64,000 bases of DNA from Mycolicibacterium grossiae (GTDB taxonomy: Bacteria; Actinomycetota; Actinomycetes; Mycobacteriales; Mycobacteriaceae): positions 3,534,001 to 3,598,000 of the forward strand of contig NZ_CP043474.1 in assembly GCF_008329645.1 (NCBI RefSeq). The letters run 5' to 3'. The notes beneath the pieces were generated by a model. That model did not search any database. It had not been told where the DNA came from and was given only the letters and a program-made list of their open reading frames with translations. Position numbers and translations under genes: made by a program. Shown piece after piece: positions 1 to 8,243 of this stretch (within the stretch, counting starts at the first letter, position 1; every line of letters starts with the position of its first letter).

Positions 1-1854
1 CAGGTGTAGCGGAAATCGTTGCGCCCGTGGGCCGCCAAGCCACTCCTGCGGTGCGAACCAGGCCGGGTGGCCGACGCAGTCGTGGTAGCCGAACGTGTCG
101 ATGTCGGCGGAGAAGATCTCGATGCGCCCGCTCGGCGTGCCGAGCCGGTGAGCCACCGGGTCGGCGCGGAAGTCGGCCAGCAGTGTCAGCCCGTCCTCGG
201 TGGGGAGCCGCAGCGAGCCGGCGGCCCAGAACTCGTCGAACGACGGCACCGCGAAGTCCAGTTCGCGCGACCAGGTGTCGTAGAGGTGCCGCAGCCACTG
301 CGCGGCGGTGCGGCCCTCGGTGAACTGCTCCCCGAAGCCCAGGCGGTGCGCCAGCGCGGCGAAGGTCGCGTAGTCGTCGCGGGCGTCGGCGTGCGGAGCG
401 GCGAGCGCGGGCATCGCGACCAGCAGCGGATCGTTGCGCGACCCCGAGTAGTCGTCGCGTTCGAACGACGTCGTCGACGGCACCACGACGTCGGCGTGCC
501 GTGCCATGGCCGTCCAGTACGGCTCGTGCACGACGACGGTGTCCGGCCGCCCGAGTGCGCGCCGCAGGCGCGGGATGTCCTGGTGATGGTGGAACGGGTT
601 GCCGCCCGCCCAGTAGACCAGCCGGATGTCGGGATAGGTGAGGCGCCGCCCGTCGTAGTGGTGCGTGCCGCCGGGGTGCAGCAACATGTCGCTCACGGCG
701 GCGACGGGGATGAACGTCGACACCGGGTTCACGCCCTGCGGCAAGTACGGCAGCCGGCAGCGCAACGGCGGCAGGCCGGGCTCGTTCATCGAGCCGTACC
801 CGTGCCCGAAACCGCCTCCCGGCAGCCCGATCTGGCCGAGCATCGCAGCCAGCGTCAGCCCCATCCACGGGGCCTGCTCGCCGTGCCGCACCCGCTGCAG
901 CGACCAGCTCACCGTCACGATCGTGCGTCCGGCGGCCATCCGGCGGGCCAGGGCCACGAGCTGCTCGGCGGGCAGTCCGCAGATGTCCTCGGCCCACCGC
1001 GGCGTCTTGGGCGTCGCGTCGGTGACGCCGAGCAGGTAGGCCTCGAAGCGTTCCCACCCGGTGCAGTAGCGCCCCAGGAAGTCGCGGTCGGCCAGGCCCT
1101 CGGTCGCCAGGACGTACGCCAACGCCAGCATGATCGCGACGTCGGTGCCGGGAACCGGCGCCAGCCAATCGCTCTCGCCGTGGGCGTCGTCGCGCAGCGG
1201 GGAGATCGAGACGAGCCGTCCGCCGCGGCGGCGGAATCGCCGCAGGGCGTCGCGGGCGGGGTGCGCCGTTGTCCCGCCGTGGTTGATGCCGGTGTTCTTC
1301 AGTCCCAGACCGCCGAAGCAGACCAGCAGGTCGGTGTGCTCGGCGATGACGTTCCAGTCCGTCGAGCGCTTGAACAGGTCGTCGTGCGTGCCGACCACGC
1401 GGGGCATGATGACGCCGGTCGCGCCGAGGCTGTAGGAGTGCCGCGAGGACGTGTAGCCGCCGAGCAGCTTGAGGAAGCGGTGCACCTGGCTCTGCGCGTG
1501 GTGGAAACGGCCGGCGCTGGCCCAGCCGTACGAGCCGCCGTAGATGGCCTCGTTGCCGTGCTCGTCGACCACACGCTGCAGCTCGTCGGCGAGCAGCTCG
1601 GTCAGCTCGTCCCACGACACCGCGACGAACTCGTCGGCGCCCCGCCGGGTGCTGGGCCCGGGTCCGGACTCCAGCCAGCCGCGGCGCACCGCGGGTCCGG
1701 TGACACGCGACCGGTGCCGCAGCGAGCCGGGCAGGTTGCCGAGCAGCGGGGACGGGTCGGCGTCGCCGGCCATGGGGCTGACCGCGGCGATGTCGCCATC
1801 GCGGACGTCGGCGGTGAACGCACCCCAGTGGGTGAGGCTGGCGGATCGGGGCAC
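1..1854 (-). CDS. Molybdopterin oxidoreductase, BisC/TorA type (3' end outside window)
   Basis: Molybdopterin-guanine-dinucleotide enzyme of the DMSO/TMAO/biotin-sulfoxide reductase family, which reduces S- or N-oxides. The reading frame is open for 618 codons to the window edge, so the C-terminus is missing. Near the N-terminus it reads SLTHWGAF, then WDELTELLADEL, then YGGSYGWASAGRFHH, and SRHSYSLGA, where the Ser of the SxGA motif is the usual molybdenum ligand of this subfamily. No twin-arginine signal or N-terminal [4Fe-4S] cysteine motif is seen, which fits BisC-like cytoplasmic enzymes. The GTG start at 1854 is chosen because a TAGGAT hexamer ends 6 nt upstream. It is divergent from fadE20. 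The substrate cannot be read from the sequence. Confidence 0.85.
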   Translation of the reverse strand, partial: MPRSASLTHWGAFTADVRDGDIAAVSPMAGDADPSPLLGNLPGSLRHRSRVTGPAVRRGWLESGPGPSTRRGADEFVAVSWDELTELLADELQRVVDEHGNEAIYGGSYGWASAGRFHHAQSQVHRFLKLLGGYTSSRHSYSLGATGVIMPRVVGTHDDLFKRSTDWNVIAEHTDLLVCFGGLGLKNTGINHGGTTAHPARDALRRFRRRGGRLVSISPLRDDAHGESDWLAPVPGTDVAIMLALAYVLATEGLADRDFLGRYCTGWERFEAYLLGVTDATPKTPRWAEDICGLPAEQLVALARRMAAGRTIVTVSWSLQRVRHGEQAPWMGLTLAAMLGQIGLPGGGFGHGYGSMNEPGLPPLRCRLPYLPQGVNPVSTFIPVAAVSDMLLHPGGTHHYDGRRLTYPDIRLVYWAGGNPFHHHQDIPRLRRALGRPDTVVVHEPYWTAMARHADVVVPSTTSFERDDYSGSRNDPLLVAMPALAAPHADARDDYATFAALAHRLGFGEQFTEGRTAAQWLRHLYDTWSRELDFAVPSFDEFWAAGSLRLPTEDGLTLLADFRADPVAHRLGTPSGRIEIFSADIDTFGYHDCVGHPAWFAPQEWLGGPRAQRFPLHL

Positions 1855-1860
1855 GCGTCG

Positions 1861-1866
1861 ATCCTA
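1861..1866 (-). promoter_or_regulatory. -10 hexamer TAGGAT, leaderless start of the reductase
   Basis: TAGGAT on the minus strand ends 6 nt before the GTG at 1854. The initiating G would be at or next to the start codon, so a leaderless transcript is inferred. No clear -35 is seen. Confidence 0.5.
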
Positions 1867-1892
1867 GGTGCCCACCACGCGGTACCGCGGGT

Positions 1893-1914
1893 ACCAACCA
1901 TCCGGTTGGCTGGT
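1893..1914. promoter_or_regulatory. TetR-like operator palindrome before fadE20
   Basis: A 22-bp inverted repeat has half-sites ACCAACCATCC and GGTTGGCTGGT, matching at 9 of 11 positions. It ends just before a TAGGGT hexamer (1916-1921) that could be the -10 of fadE20, so a bound repressor would cover the -35 region. A second, perfect 12-bp palindrome, CGCGGTACCGCG, lies at 1878-1889. The regulator is not identified; TetR-type control of acyl-CoA genes is common in mycobacteria. Confidence 0.5.
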
Positions 1915-1956
1915 ATAGGGTCGGGCCATCCCGTCCGACGACCCGGAGGTCCTTCC

Positions 1957-3120
1957 ATGAGCGACGTCGTCAAGTACGACCGCACCCTGTTCGAGCCCGA
2001 GCACGACATGTTCCGCGAGTCCTACCGCTCCTTCCTGGAGCGCCACGTCGCGCCGTTCCACGAGCAGTGGGAGAAGGACAAGATCGTCGACCGCGGCGTC
2101 TGGCTGGAGGCCGGCAAGCAGGGCTTCCTCGGCATGGCCGTGCCCGAGGAGTACGGCGGCGGCGGCAACCCCGACTTCCGCTACAACGTGGTGATCACCG
2201 AGGAGACCTCGGCGAGCCGGCACAGCGGGCTGGGATTCTCGCTGCAGAACGACGTCATCGCGCCGTACCTGCTGCGGCTGGGCACCGAGGAGCAGAAGCA
2301 GCGCTGGCTGCCCGGGTTCTGCTCCGGCGAACTCATCACGGCCATCGCGATGACCGAGCCGGGCACCGGCAGCGACCTGCAGGGCATCAAGACGCGCGCG
2401 GTGAAGCAGGACGACGGCAGCTGGATCCTCAACGGTTCGAAGACGTTCATCACCAACGGCGTGCACGCCGACCTGGTCATCGTCGTGGCGCAGACCGACC
2501 CCGAGAAGGGCGCCCTGGGCTTCTCGCTGCTCGTCATCGAGCGCGGCATGGAGGGCTTCGAGCGGGGCAGGCACCTCGACAAGATCGGTCTGGACGCCCA
2601 GGACACCGCGGAGCTGTCCTTCACCGACGTGCGCGTGCCTGCCGAGAACCTGCTCGGCGACGAGGGCTCCGGCTTCGTCTACCTCATGCAGAACCTGCCC
2701 CAGGAGCGCATCAGCATCGCCGTCATGGCGGCCGCCGGCATGGAGGCCGTGCTGGAGCAGACGCTGCAGTACACCAAGGAGCGCAAGGCGTTCGGCAAGC
2801 CGATCGGCAGCTTCCAGAACACCCGGTTCACCCTCGCCGAGCTGGCCACCGAGGCCACCGCCGTGCGCGTGCTGGTCGACGAGTTCATCCGGCTGCACCT
2901 CGACGAGAAGCTCACGGCGGAGCAGGCCGCGATGGCGAAGTGGTGGGCCACCGAGGCGCAGGTGCGGCTCAACGACCGCTGCCTGCAGCTGCACGGCGGT
3001 TACGGCTACATGCGTGAATACCCGGTGGCCAGGGCGTTCCTCGACGCCCGCATCCAGACGATCTACGGCGGAACCACCGAGATCATGAAGGAGATCATCG
3101 GCCGCAGCATGGGCGTCTGA
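1957..3120 (+). CDS. fadE20: Acyl-CoA dehydrogenase (FadE20-like)
   Basis: FAD-dependent acyl-CoA dehydrogenase, 387 aa, the usual length. It would catalyse alpha,beta-desaturation of acyl-CoA in beta-oxidation. Visible family motifs are FLGMAVPEEYGGGG, ITAIAMTEPGTGSDLQGI (FAD/substrate loop), ERKAFGKPIGSFQNTRF, LQLHGGYGYMREYPVAR and the C-terminal IYGGTTEIMKEIIGR; the Glu of YGGTTE lies in the catalytic-base region used by one ACAD subgroup. The ATG at 1957 follows a GGAGG Shine-Dalgarno by 7 nt; extension upstream would run through the antisense of the reductase gene and is rejected. Its position next to lexA matches M. tuberculosis Rv2724c (fadE20). Chain-length specificity is unknown. Confidence 0.9.
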   Translation: MSDVVKYDRTLFEPEHDMFRESYRSFLERHVAPFHEQWEKDKIVDRGVWLEAGKQGFLGMAVPEEYGGGGNPDFRYNVVITEETSASRHSGLGFSLQNDVIAPYLLRLGTEEQKQRWLPGFCSGELITAIAMTEPGTGSDLQGIKTRAVKQDDGSWILNGSKTFITNGVHADLVIVVAQTDPEKGALGFSLLVIERGMEGFERGRHLDKIGLDAQDTAELSFTDVRVPAENLLGDEGSGFVYLMQNLPQERISIAVMAAAGMEAVLEQTLQYTKERKAFGKPIGSFQNTRFTLAELATEATAVRVLVDEFIRLHLDEKLTAEQAAMAKWWATEAQVRLNDRCLQLHGGYGYMREYPVARAFLDARIQTIYGGTTEIMKEIIGRSMGV

Positions 3121-3278
3121 CGCCGCTGCGGGCGTCCGGCGGCCGTGACGGAAGTGGTACCGGTCGCGCGACACTTGCCCGATACCGCTTGGATATCCCT
3201 CAAGATGGACGTCGACTGACGCAGAGTTGACGCACGTGCTACTTCGAGGGAACCGTGAGCGCATCGCGGGGAGGACTG

Positions 3279-5552
3279 ATGACTGGGCTTCGATCCCTGC
3301 TGGGCAGGGCCATGGGACGGGCGAGCGTAGCGGTGGTGACGGTGGCCGCCTGCGCGCTGCTCGCGCCGGTGATGCCCACGGCGCTGGCCGACCCGGCAGG
3401 TGACGCCGACGCCGCCATCAACGCGGCCTACGACGCCGCGGGCGGTCCCGGGGGCACCCTCGGTCCCAAGGACGGCGGCGTCTACCCGGTGGGCGCGGGC
3501 TTCGGGCAGAACTTCGCGAGCGGCCGGATCTTCTTCAGCCCCGGCACCGGTGCGCACGTCATGCAGGGCGCGATCCTGGACAAGTACCTGTCCCTGGGCG
3601 GTCCCGGCGACGGCGATCTGGGCTTCCCCGACATCGACGAGGGGGCGGGGCGCGCGCCGAACAGCCGGAACGTGACGTTCAGCGCCGCCGACGACCCCGT
3701 CATCTTCTGGACCCCGGACACCGGCGCCCACGTCGTGCGCGGCGCGATCAACGCGGCGTGGGATCAGGTCGGCGGTTCGGCGGGCTCGCTCGGCGTGCCC
3801 ACCGAGGACGAGGTGTACCGCGGGAACGTGGTGTCGCAGACGTTCACCGGCGGCCAGCTGTCGTGGGACCGCAGCACCAAGGCGTTCACGACGACGCCGC
3901 CGGAACTCGCCGATCAGCTCGGCGGAGTGCGGATCCCGGGCGACGCCACCTCGGAAATCGACGCCGCCCGGCGCGCGGCGGGCGGCCCGCTGGGCCCGCT
4001 CGGTGCAGCGCAGGGTCCGGCCGAACCGGTCGCCGGGGACGGCCTGGTGCAGACCTTCGACGGCGGGAAGATCTTCTACAGCCCGGCCACGGGCGCCAAC
4101 GTGCTCACCGGCCAGGTGCTCGCGAAGTACGAGAGCGTCGGCGGACCCGGCGGTGACCTCGGCTTCCCGAAGGCCAACGAGGCCGACGGGGGACTGGCGC
4201 CGGCGAGCCGGTTCGCGGCCTTCACCGCCGCCGACGAGCCGGTCATCTTCTGGACACCCGACTTCGGCGCCGTGATCGTCCGTGGGGCGATGAACGCCGC
4301 CTGGTCGACGCTCGGCGGCGCCACCGGCACGCTCGGTGCGCCGACCGCCGATCAGACCGAGAGCGACGACGTCGTCACGCAGAAGTTCGCGAACGGCGCC
4401 ATCTCCTGGAACCGCTCGACCAAGGCCTTCAGCACCGAGCCACCGAACCTCGCCGCCGACCTCGCGGGAGTTCGGGTTCCGGGCCAGGACGCGCCGCAGG
4501 CGACCCAGGGCGACGACCCGCAGGCGGCCGCGGACGGCCGACCGTGGTACCGCCAGTGGTGGTGGCTGCTGGTGATCGTGCCGGTGGTGCTGCTCGTCGC
4601 GGCGGTGGGGGCCGCCGTGGTGCTGCACCGGCGCCGCGCGGACGACCGCCCGCCGCTCGACCGGTTCGACGACTACGACGACTACGACGACGACCAGGAC
4701 TTCGAGTCCGGACCGGTGCCGGCCGCCGAGTCCCCGGCCGGGACCGACCAGCCACCGTTCGTGCCGTTGAGCGCATGGGCCATGCCCGGTGAGGGCTCCG
4801 ACGGCCCGGCCGGCGTACCCGCAGCCGGGCCGGCGCCGGCGCCGGGTGCTTCCGCGGTACCGGACATCGGTCCCGAGGCGAACCTCGACGAGGACCAGGA
4901 CGCGATCGACACCGCACCGACGCGGGTGGTCTCCGAGGACGCCATACCCGGGAACGAGGTGTCCGGAGATGCGGCGTCCCCCGGCGAAGGGTCCGATCGC
5001 GGGCCGGCCGATCGCGGGGCGGCCGACGAGCCGGCGACCGCGGCGTTCGACGAGCTGTTCGGCGGCCGTTCGGAGACCGGTCGGCACGCGGGTAGCGACC
5101 CGACCGACGGACCCCTGACGCCCGCCGTAGACCGCGAGGACGAGGCTGCCGACGCGTACGGCCTCGGCGATGACTTCGACGATGGCTTCGGTGACGACGT
5201 CCATGACGGCGATCCCGCGCGCGACGAGTTCGACGACCCGGTGTTCGAGGACGCGTTCGCCGCGCCGGTGGCAGGAGCGGCGGCCTCGGCAGCGGCCGAT
5301 CCGGAGCCGTCGAGCGGCCCGCCCAGCGGTCGGCATGCGGCCATCCAGCTCGACGACACCGCACCGAGTCAGACGTCGCTGCGCCTGGCGCAGGGGGACC
5401 CGTACACCGCACCGGCGGGCTACCCGATCAAGGCCGACACCAAGACGGGGCTCTACTGGCTGCCCACCAGCGTGCAGTACGACCGCGTGCGTGCCGAGAT
5501 CTGGTTCGCCAGTGAGGAGTTCGCGCTGACGAACGGCTTCGTCAGGGGCTAG
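3279..5552 (+). CDS. LGFP-repeat exported membrane protein with acidic tail and C-terminal sunset-like domain
   Basis: About 757 aa, corresponding to Rv2721c by position. An N-terminal signal peptide (hydrophobic stretch ending PTALA) is followed by LGFP-type repeats around residues 15-400 (GTLGPKDG, DLGFPDID, SLGVPTED, DLGFPKAN, TLGAPTAD). LGFP repeats are known to bind cell-wall polysaccharide in Corynebacteriales. A single transmembrane segment starts near residue 427 (WWWLLVIVPVVLL), followed by basic residues and a long acidic, Ala/Gly/Pro-rich, probably disordered region. The last about 45 residues (YPIKADTKTGLYWLPTS, then WFASEEFALTNGFVRG) resemble a sunset domain. The ATG at 3279 follows GGGGAGGA; an in-frame GTG at 3255 is possible. 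It ends 5 bp from convergent lexA. Role inferred: envelope anchoring. Confidence 0.8.
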   Translation: MTGLRSLLGRAMGRASVAVVTVAACALLAPVMPTALADPAGDADAAINAAYDAAGGPGGTLGPKDGGVYPVGAGFGQNFASGRIFFSPGTGAHVMQGAILDKYLSLGGPGDGDLGFPDIDEGAGRAPNSRNVTFSAADDPVIFWTPDTGAHVVRGAINAAWDQVGGSAGSLGVPTEDEVYRGNVVSQTFTGGQLSWDRSTKAFTTTPPELADQLGGVRIPGDATSEIDAARRAAGGPLGPLGAAQGPAEPVAGDGLVQTFDGGKIFYSPATGANVLTGQVLAKYESVGGPGGDLGFPKANEADGGLAPASRFAAFTAADEPVIFWTPDFGAVIVRGAMNAAWSTLGGATGTLGAPTADQTESDDVVTQKFANGAISWNRSTKAFSTEPPNLAADLAGVRVPGQDAPQATQGDDPQAAADGRPWYRQWWWLLVIVPVVLLVAAVGAAVVLHRRRADDRPPLDRFDDYDDYDDDQDFESGPVPAAESPAGTDQPPFVPLSAWAMPGEGSDGPAGVPAAGPAPAPGASAVPDIGPEANLDEDQDAIDTAPTRVVSEDAIPGNEVSGDAASPGEGSDRGPADRGAADEPATAAFDELFGGRSETGRHAGSDPTDGPLTPAVDREDEAADAYGLGDDFDDGFGDDVHDGDPARDEFDDPVFEDAFAAPVAGAAASAAADPEPSSGPPSGRHAAIQLDDTAPSQTSLRLAQGDPYTAPAGYPIKADTKTGLYWLPTSVQYDRVRAEIWFASEEFALTNGFVRG

Positions 5553-5557
5553 CGCCG

Positions 5558-6259
5558 TCAGACCTTGCGGATGACGGTGACGACCTTGCCGAGGATCGCG
5601 GCGTCGTTGCCCGGGATCGGATCGAACGCCGGGTTGTGCGGCATCAGCCACACCTGGCCGCGCGTGCGCTTGAACGTCTTGACCGTGGCCTCGCCGTCGA
5701 TCATGGCGGCCACGATGTCGCCGTTGTCCGCGACGTTCTGCTGCCGGACGACCACCCAGTCGCCGTCGCAGATCGCCGCGTCCACCATCGATTCGCCGAC
5801 GACCTTGAGCAGGAATAGCGAGCCCTCGCCGACCAGTTCGCGGGGCAGCGGAAAGACGTCCTCGACGGCCTCCTCGGCCAGGATGGGACCACCCGCGGCG
5901 ATTCGACCCAGCACGGGGACGAAGGTGGGCTCGGGAAGGGCGTCGGAGCCGGCGACGTCGGTCGCGACGATCGGCGTGACGGCATCGTCGGCGCCGCGGA
6001 CGTCCACGGCGCGTGGGCGGTTGGGGTCGCGCCGCAGATAGCCCTTGCGTTCGAGGGTGCGCAGCTGATGGGCCACCGAGGACGTGGACGTGAGTCCCAC
6101 GGCGTCGCCGATCTCGCGGATGCTCGGCGGATAGCCGCGGGTGGTCACCGAGGTGCGGATGACCTCGAGGATGGTGCGCTGTCGTTCGGTCAGTCCGGCG
6201 TCGTTGCCGGCGGGACGACGTGCGTCCGCGCCGTTCGGCGTGTCGCTGCTGTCACTCAT
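5558..6259 (-). CDS. lexA: LexA repressor, SOS master regulator
   Basis: Cytoplasmic transcriptional repressor with self-cleavage, 233 aa. The N-terminal winged helix (residues 22-85) includes PPSIREIGDAVGLTSTSSVAHQL. The C-terminal S24 peptidase-like domain has the Ala122-Gly123 cleavage bond (RIAAGG), nucleophile Ser157 (GESM) and Lys194 (TVKTF). RecA-stimulated autocleavage derepresses SOS genes. The ATG at 6259 is chosen because the protein then begins as in mycobacterial homologues and because a TACATT -10 ends 7 nt upstream; longer N-termini would run into its own operator. It is divergent from the SOS-linked LysM-like gene. Confidence 0.97.
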   Translation of the reverse strand: MSDSSDTPNGADARRPAGNDAGLTERQRTILEVIRTSVTTRGYPPSIREIGDAVGLTSTSSVAHQLRTLERKGYLRRDPNRPRAVDVRGADDAVTPIVATDVAGSDALPEPTFVPVLGRIAAGGPILAEEAVEDVFPLPRELVGEGSLFLLKVVGESMVDAAICDGDWVVVRQQNVADNGDIVAAMIDGEATVKTFKRTRGQVWLMPHNPAFDPIPGNDAAILGKVVTVIRKV

Positions 6260-6266
6260 GGCGCCG

Positions 6267-6307
6267 AATGTAGTCCGAGACCGTTCGAGAATCAAACATG
6301 TGTTCGA
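6267..6307 (-). promoter_or_regulatory. lexA promoter with autoregulatory SOS box
   Basis: The minus strand has -10 TACATT (6267-6272), 7 nt before the lexA ATG, predicting a leaderless mRNA. The SOS box at 6292-6307 (half-sites TCAAAC and GTTCGA, 4-nt spacer) matches the mycobacterial consensus TCGAAC-N4-GTTCGA with one mismatch and overlies the expected -35. Confidence 0.8.
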
Positions 6308-6362
6308 CGCGTGTCGCGGTCGCCGGGGCGTGTCGGTGGCCCCGGATATCGTCGGCAACGAT

Positions 6363-6398
6363 TCGATCACGTGTTCTATTCATCGAACACGTGATCGA
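6363..6398. promoter_or_regulatory. Mirror-image SOS boxes upstream of the LysM-like gene
   Basis: A perfect 14-bp inverted repeat, arms TCGATCACGTGTTC (6363-6376) and GAACACGTGATCGA (6385-6398), is separated by 8 nt. The right-hand box at 6383-6398 (TCGAAC, ACGT, GATCGA) has one mismatch to the SOS consensus; the left box has two. A TACATT -10 candidate follows at 6400-6405, so LexA bound here should block the rightward promoter. Confidence 0.75.
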
Positions 6399-6470
6399 GT
6401 ACATTTCGAACACACAGGCGAACGACCGTTTCCGGAAAGACCGGAAACGCCCGAACCGAAAGGCCTCGCG

Positions 6471-6917
6471 ATGACGATCATCACCCGGGACTACCCCACC
6501 GAACTGGTCGCCCGTCCGGTGCGTCCGCGTCCCGCGGCCCGCCGGTCGCCGCAGCGCCGTCGGCCGGCCGCCGCACCGCTGCGCTACTCCGGCACCGGTG
6601 TCCTGATGTCGCGGGCTTCGCACCGGCGCAAGCCGATCACGCCGGTCACCACGGTGCTGCTGGCGTTGGTCGCGGCGGGAATCACGGTGTGGCTCGGCCT
6701 GGTCGCGCAGTTCGGCGCCGCACCGGAGACGCCGGCGCCGGTGCCCGGGGAGCTGGCCGTGGTCCAGGTCCAGACGGGGGAGTCGCTGCAGCAGCTCGCC
6801 GCTCGCATCGCGCCCGACGCCCCGGTCGGCCCGACGGTCGAGCGGATCCGCGAACTGAACGAGCTGGACACCGCGGGTGTCGCGGCCGGGCAGACGCTCA
6901 TCGCCCCGGTCGGCTGA
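6471..6917 (+). CDS. SOS-linked LysM-like membrane protein, division-inhibitor candidate (Rv2719c-like)
   Basis: 148 aa. A basic Pro/Arg-rich N-terminus (residues 1-50) leads into one transmembrane helix (about 57-80, VTTVLLALVAAGITVWLGL) and then a short LysM-like domain (VVQVQTGESLQQLAARI, ending AAGQTLIAPVG). In M. tuberculosis the gene at this position, Rv2719c, is DNA-damage induced and has been linked to cell-wall hydrolysis and filamentation. The layout is also that of the SOS-controlled division suppressors YneA and DivS. Divergence from lexA and the SOS boxes upstream support induction after damage. Division arrest is inferred from these parallels. Confidence 0.85.
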   Translation: MTIITRDYPTELVARPVRPRPAARRSPQRRRPAAAPLRYSGTGVLMSRASHRRKPITPVTTVLLALVAAGITVWLGLVAQFGAAPETPAPVPGELAVVQVQTGESLQQLAARIAPDAPVGPTVERIRELNELDTAGVAAGQTLIAPVG

Positions 6918-7016
6918 CCCGCCGCCATGCGCCGTGAGACACCCTGCCGTCCCTCGGTACGCTCGTATGGGGCCGGAACATTCCGGTCTCATCCCAGCGG
7001 CGGCGAAGGAGCGGTG

Positions 7017-7487
7017 GTGCACTGTCCGTTCTGTCGTCATCCCGATAGCCGGGTCGTCGACTCCCGCGAGGCCGACGAGGGCCAGGCGATCCGCCGGCGT
7101 CGGTCGTGCCCGGAATGCGGCAAGCGGTTCACCACGGTGGAGACCGCCGTGCTCGCCGTCGTGAAGCGCAGCGGGGTCACCGAGCCCTTCAGCCGCGAGA
7201 AGGTCGTCAAGGGCGTCCGGCGTGCCTGCCAGGGCCGCGACGTCGCCGACGACGCGCTGCACTTGCTGGCGCAGCAGGTGGAGGACGCCGTGCGCGGGCT
7301 CGGTTCGCCCGAGGTACCCAGCAACGAAGTCGGTCTGGCGATCCTGGGTCCGCTGCGCGACCTGGACGAGGTCGCCTACCTGCGGTTCGCGTCGGTGTAT
7401 CGGTCGTTCTCCTCGGCCGAGGACTTCGAGCGCGAGATCGAGGCGCTGCGCACCCACCGCACCACCAAGGCGGCGCCCGCGCGCTGA
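7017..7487 (+). CDS. nrdR: NrdR, ribonucleotide reductase repressor
   Basis: 156 aa, normal length. The N-terminal zinc ribbon has Cys3/Cys6 and Cys31/Cys34 (CPFC and CPEC). An ATP-cone domain follows (about residues 49-139: KRSGVTEPFSREKVVKGVRRAC, ending in YLRFASVYRSF). NrdR binds (d)ATP and represses nrd operons. The GTG at 7017 is chosen because homologues begin M-H/K-C-P-F-C and an AAGGA lies 6 nt upstream. In M. tuberculosis nrdR (Rv2718c) occupies the same place. Confidence 0.96.
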   Translation: MHCPFCRHPDSRVVDSREADEGQAIRRRRSCPECGKRFTTVETAVLAVVKRSGVTEPFSREKVVKGVRRACQGRDVADDALHLLAQQVEDAVRGLGSPEVPSNEVGLAILGPLRDLDEVAYLRFASVYRSFSSAEDFEREIEALRTHRTTKAAPAR

Positions 7488-7494
7488 GGCGCGC
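7479..7494. terminator. Possible bidirectional hairpin at the nrdR stop
   Basis: A 6-bp GC stem, GCGCGC, loop TGAG, GCGCGC, spans the nrdR stop codon and abuts the convergent PhzF gene end. There is no U-tract, as is usual for mycobacterial hairpins; it may simply reflect GC-rich sequence. Confidence 0.3.
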
Positions 7495-7495
7495 G

Positions 7496-8197
7496 TCAGC
7501 CGACCCGCCGGATGCCGTCGTCGACGACGCGTCCGGCGACGCGAACCCAGCCCTGCGGATCCCACCACGTGCGGATCTGAGATCCCCGCCCCTGCGTGAT
7601 CACCAGATCGCAGGAGAGATGGTCGGTGATCCGCACCGCCGCCGCGCCGGTGGCCTCGTCCTCGACGATGCCGAGGCCGGGGGCGAACATCCGCGACCGT
7701 ATGGCACCTGCGGCGCGGTCGGTCCACGCCCACACGTAGTGCTCGACGTCGTCGTCGGTGTAGTCGTCGGGGTCGGCTGCCAGCACCGCCTCGGCCGTGC
7801 CGAGGTCGTAGAGCGACATCTCGGGCGCCCAGTCCGCACGCGCCCGGATCACCGTGACGTCCCCGTCGGGCAGCTGTTCGCGATCCACGGCGACGACGCC
7901 CGCCGGCACCCGGAGCGTCTTGACCGGCGTCCCGCGTCGCGCGAGCCACCAGCCTGCGCCCACGGTGGGGTGTCCGGCGAACGGCAGTTCCGCGGCGGGA
8001 GTGAAGATGTGCGCCGTCGCGCTCGAGGCGCCGGGCGCCGGCAGGTCGACGTAGATCGTCTCGCTGTAGCCCAGTTCGGTGGCCAACGTCTGCCGCTCGC
8101 GCGGCGCGACGGCGGCCGCATCGACGACGCCGAGGGGATTGCCGTACCGACCCTCGGCGTCGGTGAAGACCCGCAGCACGCTCACGTCGATCGCCAT
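7496..8197 (-). CDS. PhzF-family isomerase/epimerase-like protein (Rv2716-like)
   Basis: 233 aa. PhzF fold proteins are diaminopimelate-epimerase-like isomerases. Visible motifs are the N-terminal VLRVFTDAEGRYGNPLGVV, a Glu in GYSETIYV at the usual catalytic-acid place, FTPAAELPFAGHPTVGAGWWL, and near the C-terminus DEATGAAAVR, corresponding to the family's D-P-x-T-G-S-A. The loss of Pro and of Ser at the last motif is mild divergence. A TAGCAT hexamer ends 6 nt before the ATG. The substrate is unknown. It is convergent with nrdR. Confidence 0.8.
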   Translation of the reverse strand: MAIDVSVLRVFTDAEGRYGNPLGVVDAAAVAPRERQTLATELGYSETIYVDLPAPGASSATAHIFTPAAELPFAGHPTVGAGWWLARRGTPVKTLRVPAGVVAVDREQLPDGDVTVIRARADWAPEMSLYDLGTAEAVLAADPDDYTDDDVEHYVWAWTDRAAGAIRSRMFAPGLGIVEDEATGAAAVRITDHLSCDLVITQGRGSQIRTWWDPQGWVRVAGRVVDDGIRRVG

Positions 8198-8203
8198 GAC
8201 GGC

Positions 8204-8209
8204 ATGCTA
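8204..8209 (-). promoter_or_regulatory. -10 hexamer TAGCAT before the PhzF gene
   Basis: TAGCAT on the minus strand ends 6 nt from the ATG at 8197, consistent with a leaderless transcript. Confidence 0.5.
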
Positions 8210-8243
8210 GTTCGCCGGCGCCGGTGCGGAGGCCGGCTCCGCC

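Noticed and set aside
19..1956. Long rightward reading frame fused in frame to fadE20
   Set aside because: It is the antisense of the molybdopterin reductase; homology and a GGAGG site place the fadE20 start at 1957.
3063..5651. Leftward frame of about 860 codons across the LGFP gene
   Set aside because: Low-complexity Arg/Val sequence typical of antisense GC-rich DNA; the forward frame has signal peptide, LGFP repeats and membrane helix.
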